Assembly: GCA_000226015.1 (NCBI GenBank) | Contig: JH153653.1 | Span: 43,135 to 71,764 of the forward strand | Direction: 5' to 3' | Length of the DNA: 28,630 bases | Source: Mnemiopsis leidyi | Taxonomy: Eukaryota > Ctenophora > Tentaculata > Lobata > Bolinopsidae | Shown: positions 17,952 through 27,969 of the stretch, piece by piece | How the letters are laid out: each line of letters starts with the position of its first letter | Position numbering within the stretch: position 1 is the stretch's first letter | The notes under the pieces: generated by a model | Told to the model about the DNA's origin: nothing | Seen by the model: the letters and a program-made list of their open reading frames with translations, nothing else | Databases searched by the model: none | Made by a program: the position numbers and the translations under genes

Positions 17952-20900
17952 ACTGAGAAAGTTACTAAGCAGGTTACTACGGCTGCAGTACGTGGAAACT
18001 TTCCTAAGAACGTTGCCAGCGTTACCTAAGAATTTTACCTCGGATTCCAAGTAAAAACACGACCTCGAGAACGTTGCCCAAATCTTAACGAACAACGTAA
18101 ACAATATGTAAAACTAAAACAAAGATAGGTCAATGTATTGTGGCGGGTGGGAATTTCGAATGTAAAGCTAGACGAGTCAATAGGCTTTTTGAACAAAATG
18201 AATTAATTAGAGCGGGTCCCCGGGGAATATTGTGTGAACTTAACGTACAAGGTGAAACTTCAATGAATCAGCAGCTGAATGATTTTTGCAGTCAGACCAT
18301 CAATGAAACCATGATTACGTGACTGATTTGTCCAGCACAAGTCGGGGAGCAAACTTCAATCGAATTATTGTGTGACCTGAAAAAGATTAGGTGGAGCTCA
18401 GTATTTCATCGTGCTTGAAACTTCCAGAAGATGATCAGACTCGCGATCCGGACTCACAACTACATGAATATGTAAGATTAAAAAGCGGCAAACGACTGTA
18501 ATCCTACCCCATTCTATCTGGGCGTGCAATAAATGCACTTCAAAGTGAAGATGCAGACGATGACTCATTTGCAGGCCATGCGAAATTATCAAAATATGCA
18601 AAGATGTTGCAGGACGGTTGGTGGTAGGAATTTGCGATGTCTGGGTCTGTTAAAGTACAAACTCAAATGTAATTTCCGACAACTTTTATTGAATTTATCA
18701 AATGAGATTTGAGCGTGTTTTATTCATTCCTCCGAGACGTGACAACAAAATTTTCCGCGCCCCAATTTTGACAATGAAATAAAAACATTATACATATCCT
18801 GTTTCATTGACATTTGATTATGGTTTGTGTTTAATGATGAATTTTGACTCTAAGGGCTAACAATCCTCTCTTACTCTTATGTTTAAAGAGAAGATCCAAA
18901 TTTGAAATAACCAAACTTGATATGACACTGATCATTACGATTTGAATACCCATAGAATTTCTAAAATATGCACAGTAAAGAGGCTTTTATTTCAGTATTT
19001 CTGCAACTTGTGGTGCAACATCAGTAGATGCTGTATAAATCGAAAATTAGAAGCCTCTTATATTTCATGCTTAAAAAATGTATTTGTATCAAGAAAAAAA
19101 TGTTTGGTTGACTGCAACCAGCGAACGTGCCTTAAAACTTATCGTTTTTAATTAAGATTTGAGGACAAAGTTAACAACCCGGCTGTAGCTGTCTATTTTT
19201 GGTCGATAGAATCAAATACAGTCCAGCTTAGCATGCGCTTCAACAACAAATACAATCTACCAAGTTCTATGTCCCTATAAGCGATGAAAAAATTATTTTC
19301 CAGTTTTTATAAAGAATGAATTTTTAACGGTTCTCACTCTTAATAGGAATCAATCAGAAGATACAGGGACATTGTACAAAACAACATTATGCAGCACTGC
19401 GGACTCATGACTACGGAGTGCCCTGATATAAGATCACACTAAACCTTAGTAGTAAAAACTCAATGTTTCCCACTCGCCACAAGCTAATGCGGTTATCGGG
19501 ACGGGGTGATCCGCGCTAAATAGCCCGGTAAGCGGGGAACCAAAACAAACAGAAAAATGTACACACAAAACAACAAGCAGGATCCAAACAAAGGAGGGGT
19601 GTCACGTGATCATGCTGGGGGCTGTCCGACGTGGAGGGGCCGCACTGCTTACCACTGTGTACAACCCGCTCTGCAGAAGGTAATGACATTTTCCTAATGT
19701 GTTTGTGAAATGTGATCACGTCCATGCCTTGTGTTGGAGATCGGGAATTTCCCCGTATCAGCCCCCTCTCTCTCTCCCTCCCTCGCTCAGTATGCAGCAG
19801 CGATAACATGTCTTGGATGCTGAATTAGATTATACCAGCTTAACTAGGTTACAGAGACCAATTTGAAGCTTACGTACATTGTGAAGCGGCATGGGGAGAT
19901 ACAGCTGCTATTCCTTATAACGGGGATTTTAATGTTGTGTTGGAAGTAGGATTTAGATTTTAGAATTAGACAGATGCGAGTGGAATGCAAGATCCTCACG
20001 AACTTATGTAAGATGCGTCGAGCGCATGCTTTAGATCCTGGTGTAATCAGAAAAGTCACGACCAGGTCTATGGTAGATTACTGCAAATCACGAACGAATT
20101 CTTTGCCTCAAAATTGTACGGGGCTTTAATTATAAATGATCATATAAAGCATCGGTACCCGTTACTTGACATTCATGAAATACGAATAAAACGCCCGTGC
20201 AATAATATAATCGTTTGATCGGCGAATATTGAATAAAGGTTATTTTATAATAAATTGAATAATTTTCGCAGAACATAAAATCTTGTAATTAATGTAAAAA
20301 CGGTACATCCCACTCTACATAGGAATTCCCAGAATTCAAGAAATTAGAGAAGCTTAAGTTATACGGTTAAGTTTAACCGTCTTGCAACCTATTTTACCGT
20401 CTTGCAACTCCAGAGTCTACCTACTGCGCACCTTTAAGATAAAAAGTTTTAAATTTTAAAGTTCAAATGATTACTTAATAAAACTTAAATTAAATTTCAG
20501 TTGCTGACGAAAACAAACACACACCGCAGTGACACATGAATGTATTTTTTAGAAGAATCCATTTTCAAATTTAGAATTATTATTAATTATAAAATTGATT
20601 ATTATCATCAAGGCGAGACTACCTATTTAAAGTGCAATTGTATCAATATCATTAACTTATCTAAAAAACATCAGGTCTCGTAGTAGAAGTCGTGTATTCA
20701 GACTCAGCCAAAACCAAATCAGACAAAATCAAATCTTCTGCAATCGATGGTTCGGACCCCGGTAGAAATTAAATTGGCCTCTGTAGATTTCAATGGTCTT
20801 TTAAGCCTTTACAGTTTACCTGAGTACTAGGACTTATGATTGATTATGACCGAGAACGCGGAATGATCCGCTCATTGAATGAAAAACGGAAGTATTATAA

Positions 20901-23105
20901 TTTGGTCACTGTTTATACAGAGTTATTTCAAAAAAATGTAAATTAAGGAATGAAGAATGAAGAAAATAAATGAATGGATACGTTTCGAGCTTCGGAGCTA
21001 GGAGTAAAATTGGCTCCCAGAACCATAATTATGAAGCAACTATCACAGAAAATGAGTAAACATAACCATATTTTCTGTGGGGTGGAACAGTGAGGTGACT
21101 TTGGGAACAGGGCACGGTCCCATACAGTTAGATAAGTTCTAAAAATAGTGTCCGGGGAGCCTGACGTTCTCATCTGGAAGTATAAGACGTCATCATCACA
21201 TTCGGCATAAGACGTGGTTACAAGTGAGCTGTTTGCGAGCCTTCATGCATAGATCCGGAGATGTGACAATAACATGGAAATTAGGATTTAGGTGTGCGGA
21301 TAGGTAGAAAGTTTGTAAGTTTTTAGTAGGTATAGGCACCTGCTGCTGATTGCTGAATCACTGACCACATTTACAAATTGTTAGGCACCTACGCACTCAT
21401 TACTTTAAGTTCATTACTTCAAATTTGAATATGATGTAGATCGCTATGAAAGAGCGACTTCGACATTTTATGAAAATGCTTCAACATGCCAGGCGTGGAT
21501 GTTGGAAGTAAATACCTGACAACCGGTATAAATGTTTTTAGGCTGGGACTAGGAGCTTTTTAATATAAATTAGAGCCAAACTACTAAACTAGCGGGGCGC
21601 ATTCGACAAGGCATTCTCGCTTTCTTATCTTAATTTCGCAATATTGAATTACAAAGGGGGCTATGCATGAGCTGAATACCTATCTGAAGCCGTTAAGTTA
21701 AGACGAAAAGTTAAGATAGCGTTATTGATCTTGCTGGAGTAAATTGAATTTCGATAGCGGTGTTTACTCTTAACTTCTAATGCATTCCAGTTCTTACCTA
21801 AGTCGGCGAAATATCCGAGCAGAGAGACAAATCAATTTTCTGCAGATGAAAGAAAAGGGAGCCGGCAGATACGATACTCAGATGCGATCAAAATTGTGAA
21901 ATAGGAATCTAGCTATGAGAAAGAGTTGTAATGCCGAAAATTCACGTACAAAGCATGTACATGTTAAGTAAAGTTTGAGTAAAAGTTGTGCTGATTCCAT
22001 GGCTGCTTAAAACATATCAAAATATAAATACAAAACTTATATAAGTACAGTACTTTTAGCTGAGTCATATTTACAGAGTCGAACCTATAAATGCCTAAGC
22101 CTTACTTCCACGTAACAACTAGGGATTCCTCACATATTTTAACAAGAATCCTGCGTCGTCGTCTCCCGAAAATGGTCACAAATTTCACAATTTCTCCGAA
22201 TGTGACAGGAGTTTTCTGCCTGCAGGTACAGAACAACATTGGAACAGTCTCTGGAACAGGCTGCAGCGAACATTTGGTGAAAGGTGGTTCATCGGCACAT
22301 CAATGTTATGCCCTTTTAGTTGGTCAATTCTAAGTAAAAGTTGAGGAATAACGTAGTTCAGCATTACATTTACTAACGTTACTTAAAACTGACTTACTTG
22401 AAAGGTTTAACGTTTATCGGACACGAGAAATTGTTTTACTGATTCACGATTTAACGTTCCAGCAACCGACGTAGGTATATATACCTATTGCACTGATATA
22501 TTGAGGTATTCTTTGAGTATCATCCTGTATGTTGTCGTGGGTTATTACTTTTGTGAGTGAGACAAAATACGATGAAAACTGGATTTGTAATCTAAACCAC
22601 ATGTGACGTGATGAAAAGTGGTTAAAACATTGTACGTCTTCAAATAGATTCAGTAGCCGGTTTGGTGACTACTCCATTTTTAATCAACTTGTCGTGAAGT
22701 TTCACACTTTACAAGGGTGGAGAACTTTTGATGTCAAGAAACTTTTACAAATAAAAATTTCAGCAACTACAAGTTTTTTAGAGGATTATATTTTTCTTTA
22801 AGACTAACTTTAAGTTAAATTACTTCCTTAGACATAAAATGCACCTGTCTAAAACTTGGCCAAGTTTACCTTTTGAGCAGCATTCCCACCGTGGGAATCC
22901 CACGACTTGAATTGAAGGATTAAACTTGAAGGATTAAACGTCAACCTGTGGTTAAAACTAAAACTGAAAGTTCACATAATTACAAAACCACAGCTCCAAG
23001 TTCAACAGTAAAACAGTTGCAGTAGTTACTTACTGTCATAACATTAGAAATTATAAGTTTGGCTATAAGAAAGCGGACGGAGAAGAATATTGAAGCAAAA
23101 GAACG
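17952..23105. other. Intergenic, no gene supported
   Basis: This is AT-rich sequence with scattered short open frames that show no recognisable family, no convincing splice chain and no repeated motif. Visible details are a CT-rich run near 19771-19800 and a TATA-like ttatataag at 22037 about 50 bp before an 80-codon open frame (22091-22333). I give that frame no credit as a gene. Old transposon remnants are likely but none can be named. Confidence 0.5.
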
Positions 23106-23113
23106 GCAGTAAA

Positions 23114-23147
23114 TTGTCGAGGTGTTAGACGGATATCATCTCCACAA
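23114..23147 (+). mobile_element. 34-bp MITE, smallest TTG...CAA family member
   Basis: Left end TTGTCGAGGTG and right end CATCTCCACAA are inverted (9 of 11 match) with only 12 bp between them. Perfect 8-bp direct repeats gcagtaaa flank it at 23106-23113 and 23148-23155. An 8-bp duplication is typical of the hAT superfamily. It is too small to encode anything. Confidence 0.85.
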
Positions 23148-23331
23148 GCAGTAAATTGCAAAATGGGTAGCTCGAAGTATAACCCCTAGATTACCGGGCG
23201 CTGCGCAGATCTCTTTACGTTTCCCTCCCTTGTTGCAAAGCAATAAAGACTGAAGTCCCCAGGCAAACCCTTAGATTAATTATATATATATATTTTTAGA
23301 ATGGTCGATAAATATTGGAATCCTAATTTCC

Positions 23332-23405
23332 TTGACGAGATGATATCCGTCTACCACGCGATACCGTTCAGCTTTAGCTGCGTGAGTCGGGTATCACCTC
23401 GACAA
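23332..23405 (-). mobile_element. 74-bp MITE, TTG...CAA family
   Basis: The ends are TTGACGAGATG and CACCTCGACAA, flanked by perfect 8-bp duplications taatttcc (23324-23331 and 23406-23413). It shares gatatccgtcta with the other members, in the reverse orientation to the 34-bp copy. Confidence 0.88.
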
Positions 23406-23436
23406 TAATTTCCCTGATAGAGAAAGTTGTATTTTG

Positions 23437-23648
23437 TTGTAGGTTGATAACCTACTGTCGCGGCCCGTTAAGTATTTTGATAACCTACTGTCGCGGCTTC
23501 ACTTGTTTGACTTGATGATCCGCGACCCTCAAAATAAAATGACGGGAGGGTTATCAGTCAACGGGCGATGCGCGTCTAGAATTTCTTCGCCAGGCCAGAA
23601 GTGCGTGACAGCGCGTGATGGCCGCGACAGTAGGTTATCAACCTACAA
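23437..23648. mobile_element. Foldback MITE with 29-bp perfect inverted ends
   Basis: The left end TTGTAGGTTGATAACCTACT plus gtcgcggcc is exactly inverted at the right end. The terminus is itself a palindrome (GTAGGTT-gat-AACCTAC), and a partial second copy (gataacctactgtcgcgg) lies at about 23478. I find no clear target duplication. A relative lies at 14737-14812. Confidence 0.85.
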
Positions 23649-23657
23649 GTTATCAGA

Positions 23658-23705
23658 CGTTGCCTGACCTGCTGCCGCGAAGCGGCAGCCCCGCACAAGG
23701 CAACG
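23658..23705. repeat. Nested GC-rich hairpin with GAA loop
   Basis: The outer arms are CGTTGCCT and AGGCAACG. Inside, GCTGCCGC-GAA-GCGGCAGC forms an 8-bp stem with a 3-nt loop. The inner hairpin recurs in the next element. Confidence 0.85.
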
Positions 23706-23734
23706 GCAAACGGGAAGGGGTACAACGGGAGGGG

Positions 23735-24129
23735 TTGCTACACGTTGCATATATATAATAGCCCGGCCCTGCTGCCGCGAAGCGCGCGACGGCGTGGCCG
23801 CGCGCAGCACAACGTGAGACAAGGGAGGGGCGCAGGGCAACAGGAGGGTGCGCGCTGCTGTACCATGTACAAGGCTTCACCTAACCTGTAACCAGGTGCT
23901 TATGCTGCTTACACACACTACTACATACTACTGAATGCTTAGGAATTGATGGGAAAGTTATAGATGTTACCAAAAATTTCTTAATTGGTATTTTATTGTC
24001 TCACGTTGTGACCCTTTTCAAAAAAATTTTTAAAAATTTGAAATTTTTTTTGGGGGGGCGTGGCCGCGCTGCTTCGCGCGCGCCGGATGCTGCCGCTTCG
24101 CGGCAGCAGGGCTATGCAACGTGTAGCAA
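23735..24129. mobile_element. GC-rich foldback element, about 395 bp
   Basis: It starts TTGCTACACGTTGCAT and ends with the exact inverse ATGCAACGTGTAGCAA. The imperfect arms (about 90 and 130 bp) both contain the GCTGCCGCGAAGCG hairpin core and cacaacgtgagacaa. The middle (about 23824-23999) is AT-rich and unrecognised. The very GC-rich arms contrast with the AT-rich surroundings. No target duplication is evident. Confidence 0.75.
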
Positions 24130-24344
24130 GTATTTTAGGTTTTATTTGCAGGGTAAATTTTATTCATCTAAAGACAAAAGATAAATATAAATAAATAATA
24201 AATGAATAATTGATAATGATGCCAGCATCATCACACTGCACCTAAACTCTAAAAATATCTTAAAAACTCTAAATTCAATAACTATTAAACACAATCTTTA
24301 AAACCTTTAAAATATTATTGAATAGCAAATGTATCCAAGTTAAT

Positions 24345-24765
24345 TTAGCCATAATAGATGTTTTTAAACTTCTTCTTAGTAACAAAAGGGTTGTCGAGAT
24401 GTTACCCGACCCGCGCGCGGCTCGCAGTTTTCTGCTCTCCTCGTATCGCGAGGGTTATACGTTCTAACGTTTCGTTAAAACGCGAACGTTAGACGGATAT
24501 CATCTTGTCAACAAAAGGGTTATCTTTTAGAAAACTGTTATGCTTTATCTTGTTCTCCAAGTTACTTTCACTTTCAATACGGTTCAAAAGTTCATCCGAA
24601 ATATCCCAATAATGCCCACTGCTAGACGTCCCAAGGGCTCTAGATTTACTCTTAAAAATCTCTAAATTACTTTTAAAAGCATCCAAAGATGATGCAGTCT
24701 TAACTTCTATAGGTAACTTATTCCAAGATGAAATAACTCGTTCACTGATGAAGTTTCTATTGATA
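24345..24765 (-). pseudogene. LINE reverse-transcriptase C-terminal fragment, interrupted by a MITE
   Basis: On the minus strand 24761-24489 encodes NRNFISERVISSWNKLPIEV, then KTASSLDAFKSNLEIF and about 60 more residues. The W-N-x-L-P-x-E-V...S-x-x-A-F-K motif is typical of the segment after the reverse-transcriptase domain of non-LTR retrotransposons. A stop precedes it, so the catalytic part is missing. The frame resumes on the far side of the MITE at 24391-24511 (KDNPFV before, DNPFVTKKKFKN after), showing the MITE inserted into the old LINE tail. Confidence 0.8.
24391..24511 (+). mobile_element. 121-bp MITE, TTG...CAA family, inserted in the LINE fragment
   Basis: The ends are TTGTCGAGATG and CATCTTGTCAA, flanked by perfect 8-bp duplications caaaaggg (24383-24390 and 24512-24519). 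It is the longest copy here and carries an internal GC-rich segment. Confidence 0.9.
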
Positions 24766-24844
24766 CTTTAATCATTTCTTCCATTACTTGTTTCCATTAC
24801 TTGTTTCTTTACTTGTTTTTCTGAAAAATACTTGTTTTTCTTAG

Positions 24845-24922
24845 TTGACGAGATTATATCCGTCTACCGTTCGAACGAAACGTTCAGCTTTAAGCTGCAA
24901 GAGTCAGGTATCACCGCGACAA
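24845..24922 (-). mobile_element. 78-bp MITE, TTG...CAA family
   Basis: The ends are TTGACGAGATT and CACCGCGACAA. It shares the atatccgtctacc and gttcagctttaagctgc core with the 74-bp copy. The flanks tttcttag and ccatttag match in only four of eight positions, so this copy is older or its duplication has decayed. Confidence 0.75.
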
Positions 24923-24930
24923 CCATTTAG

Positions 24931-25620
24931 AAGAACCTAGAACCTCTAGTAGTTTTGAGGATAGATCATTTGAAAAAAGTTGTCCCTTAGCTATGCAATG
25001 TGTTTCCCCTGAATATTTAAATAGTAAAAAATATTTATTGCCTGGGGACCTCAGTTTTGTAGAGAGTGCCGTGCAGCGCCCAGAAACATCTTGAGAATGG
25101 TCTGAATGGTTCAATAGTACCTTTCTGTGGACCGAAGAGTTGGAGGAAAAAGGGAAAAGACGGGGAATCCTGTGTCTCCTTGTGTGTCCCCGACCTTCTC
25201 TTTATGCTTGGAATGTCACGGGGATTGGGGAAGTTGTTTCAAGGGAGTCAATAGCAAGAGCTGCGGAGAGTCTAGCTAGGAACAGTAAGGGGGCTAGGAC
25301 TGTACAGGAGTCTACTTGTGGTTAGCGAACAGGTACAGTCCTTTTAAGAGATCAGAGACGAAAACTTTCCTAAAAACGTATTTTCAAGATTACAGACAAA
25401 ATCAACAGAGCTACTAAAACTGAAGAATGAGACTTAATAACTACTTGCTACTATCAGAGATCAGAGTAGATACGATCAGAGTAAACATGGTCTTCTCAAG
25501 GATGACACTGTTGCAGAATACAGAGGGAGGGGAGGGCTACAGGAAAAGGGCTTGTAGATTAAGTGGCGCTGGTTGTTTCAGCTGGTTTGTGTCTAGGTTA
25601 GGATTAGTTGTGCCTAGGCC
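24931..25620. other. Intergenic, no gene supported
   Basis: Two overlapping plus-strand open frames of about 60 codons (25066-25254 and 25140-25325) have no recognisable domain, no splice continuity and no promoter cue. They may be transposon remnants. Confidence 0.4.
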
Positions 25621-25625
25621 TTGGC

Positions 25626-25890
25626 AGTGGCGTAACGAAGTAGCTGTAGCCAATATGGCGCCCCTCGGCGGTAAAAGGGCACCCCTAAATGGCGCCCTTA
25701 GTACAAGGGCAATTTGTGAAAATATGGCCGAAAAATCTAAGTAAATAGTGAAGTTATTAATCTAAACACACAATTTTGCTAGTCATGCAGTTAATCTTGC
25801 AAAATTGTCCCATATTTTTACGAAGATTTGGTGCCCCCTTATGACTGTGCCCCTGGCGTAGCCGGGGCTGCCGGGGCATCGTTATGCTGC
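25626..25890. mobile_element. Possible hAT-type terminus (CAGTGGCGTA)
   Basis: cagtggcgtaacgaag at about 25626 resembles the CAGTGGCGTA end common in hAT-like elements. A related ctggcgtagccgggg at about 25851 lies in the same, not inverted, orientation. Runs of ggcgcccct and agggcacccct lie between them. No inverted end or duplication is found, so the element is incomplete or misread. Confidence 0.3.
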
Positions 25891-26254
25891 TGGGCCTTGG
25901 CTGGCATTGTCAAAGATCAGAAGATTTGCAGTCATGAATTCCACAATGAATTTGTATTCCCCACCATCAGACATCCAATGAAAGGCAGAACAACTCTAAT
26001 GGATCATCTTATAAGTTAAAGCACTCTCATTACATCATTGAAGCACCTTATAAAGAAAATATTAGCACCAATTCCTGGAAACGGTTGAGTAAGATAGTAT
26101 AAAGTCGCAAACACAATGCTCTTAGAATTGGTCTTACCGATGTTTTTTATTGAGGGCTTTTTATTTAATAAGGGTTTTCTGTATTTTTTCTGAAAGAGGT
26201 AGTGGCAAGGAGCACTCTCTGATTGAGGGGTTGGATTAGATTGGTGAATGAATG

Positions 26255-26483
26255 GGTTGATGGTGTAGTAGTATCTACCCCGACTTTCTACCCAGAAGAT
26301 CAGGGGTTTGAATTCCAGATCCGCCAATCCTAGAGGAGTGCGCTAAAGGCCGAATGACTGGGAAACTGCGATTGAGGGTTAAATGAGGAGGGTTTCCGTT
26401 AAAAGATCTAGAATCTTTCAGGAGCCCCTTCAGTATAACTGTTAAAGCCTGGGTACAGGTGTAACAAGTACAAATACAAATAC
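26255..26483 (+). mobile_element. tRNA-derived SINE
   Basis: A tRNA-like head carries an A-box-like tggtgtagtagt at 26261 and a B-box-like ggtttgaattcc at about 26305, spaced as in an RNA polymerase III promoter. A unique body of about 130 bp follows, then a tail of caaata units (gtacaaatacaaatac). It lies upstream of the plus-strand gene. Confidence 0.7.
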
Positions 26484-26758
26484 GGTTCCACTGGTTCTCT
26501 CTGGTTTTTGTAGTGTCTTAGTCTGGACATGCTCTGCAGGGGCTTAAAGAAACCCTACCAATATGACTCCTATTATAATTGTTTTCACAATTGGCGATAT
26601 TAGTTTGCAGAATAGATTGTTGGTTATGACATGATTTTGTACATGATTTTCATGGCCTTTTTTTGTTTCCAAAATTCAGACTCACTAAGTATAAAAGTTC
26701 ACATCTACATGAATTCTTGTCATTCTAGATTAATTTGTTAAATAAAAGATAGTGAAAC

Positions 26759-26829
26759 ATGGACCACGGGCTCCCTGAAGAGATCATGGAGGGAGATGAG
26801 GTGGAACGACAGAATAACTGGTCAGAAAG
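26759..26829 (+). CDS. Tudor-like gene exon 1
   Basis: ATG at 26759 (gaaacATGG context), MDHGLPEEIMEGDEVERQNN and on, ending GAAAG|gtatgt in phase 2. Confidence 0.7.
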
Positions 26830-27969
26830 GTATGTTGACACTGATTTCAATTTCCATTTTACACAAAATGCGAATTACTATTAAAATCGATATCCCATAT
26901 CAATTTTTAACTTGAATCTTAATACAAATGTGTCAGTTAATAAATTAATTGTTGTCATTCTTATTGTAGTCGTTAGTTATTGCATCACTGCACTTTCTGT
27001 AGTGTAACTAAATGACTGCCAGAATTCACATCTGATGTTATTTTAGAGAGTGGACGAATGAATATGACGACCCCAATCGCTCCAGTAGCACTCAAAACTC
27101 CAATCTTCTTACAATGCAGATGGATCAATTTGATGTTACTGAAGCCGATTTACAGCCATCAACTTCAGCTTCAGAGATACCTGATGTCAGTGATACACAT
27201 CCTACCTTGGGGGACGAGTATCCCAGTAAGTTTCAAGACCCAAGTTTTTCCCCCAAATTAATAAAAAATTGTTTGAGAAGTTGTTTTGAGCAGAATTTTC
27301 CAACAATAAACATCTATCTGGGTTTTTGAACTTATTCATATATTTGTACTTATTGTTTTTAATGTTGCAAAATTTGCTGACCAACTGGCATTATTTTAAC
27401 CAATTTTTCCCTTTCAGGGGTTGGGGAATGTCTCTACATCAAGTGGGTAGAAGACGAGGCATCAGATGAAGCACCTGGTTGGTACTTCGGTACAGTGGAA
27501 AGTATCACAGAAGATGGAAATTTTCTTATCTTATACGCTGATAATGCCACAGAGGTAGTATATCTTATAGTTGTTTCTTTATAAAGTTTTGAATACTGGT
27601 TATAAGCCCTTTTATACCTTTTTTGTCTTTTTTCTAAAGTAAGTTGTTTTATTCAGGTTCTCGATCTAACGAAAGTTGAATTCGAGCTAGCAAAACCAGG
27701 GGGCAAGTTCTTCATGCAAACTCACCCCAAACCTTATAAACCGAGAAGAAAAAAGAAACCTAAGACACGTAAGTCTCTTCCCATGTTCCCCTTCGTATAA
27801 TTCGTTAAAAATCATTGAAATTATCTAATCTGAACTGTACTGAGAGGTATAAGTGGTCAGTTCTAAATCCAATTAATTAATTTCAGCGAAAATTCGTAAA
27901 TCAACCGCTAAAAGATCTCCTAAAAAAGCAGTGCAGCGTCAACAGCAAGAAGAGGTTTGCTATTTGTGA
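26759..27969 (+). CDS. Protein with Tudor-like segment and basic tail (partial)
   Basis: Five exons join in consistent phases (2, 1, 0, 1): 26759-26829, 27047-27225, 27418-27554, 27657-27768 and 27887-27969, about 190 residues. The first 84 residues are acidic and Ser/Thr-rich. Residues from about 85 to 150 (ECLYIKWVEDEASDEAPGWY, then DGNFLILYADNATEVLDLTK) resemble a Tudor/Royal-family fold, a type that reads methylated lysine or arginine. A Lys/Arg-rich tail follows (KPRRKKKPKT and on), suggesting nuclear or nucleic-acid binding. The last exon either stops at TGA 27967-27969 or splices at GAG|gtttgc (27954) and leaves the window. The Tudor-like call rests on pattern only. Confidence 0.7.
27047..27225 (+). 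CDS. Tudor-like gene exon 2
   Basis: The acceptor is tattttag and the donor is CCCA|gtaagt. It is an acidic Ser/Thr-rich stretch (EWTNEYDDPNRSSSTQNSN and on) with no fold I recognise. Confidence 0.75.
27418..27554 (+). CDS. Tudor-like gene exon 3
   Basis: The acceptor is ccctttcag and the donor is ACAGAG|gtagta. It encodes VGECLYIKWVEDEASDEAPG, then WYFGTVESITEDGNF, with the aromatic and acidic spacing of a Tudor-like barrel. Confidence 0.8.
27657..27768 (+). CDS. Tudor-like gene exon 4
   Basis: The acceptor is ttattcag and the donor is ACAC|gtaagt. It encodes VLDLTKVEFELAKPGGKFFM, then a basic run. Confidence 0.8.
27887..27969 (+). CDS. Tudor-like gene exon 5 (last visible)
   Basis: The acceptor is taatttcag. 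It encodes KIRKSTAKRSPKKAVQRQQQ, then EE. It either continues to a TGA at 27967 or ends at the weak donor at 27954. Confidence 0.6.

Noticed and set aside
18140..18322. 60-codon open frame (MAGGNFECKARRV...)
   Set aside because: Nothing recognisable, with stops in the flanks; it could be a transposon remnant but cannot be named.
19516..19809. 97-codon minus-strand open frame with Arg/Glu repeats
   Set aside because: The Arg/Glu part comes from a CT-rich simple sequence and the rest matches nothing known.
20735..20760. B-box-like ggttcggacccc suggesting a tRNA or SINE
   Set aside because: No matching A box or cloverleaf stems at the right distance.
22091..22333. 80-codon plus-strand open frame with an upstream TATA-like motif
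   Set aside because: It has no domain, no homology I recognise and no further support. Chance is likely in a long intergenic region.
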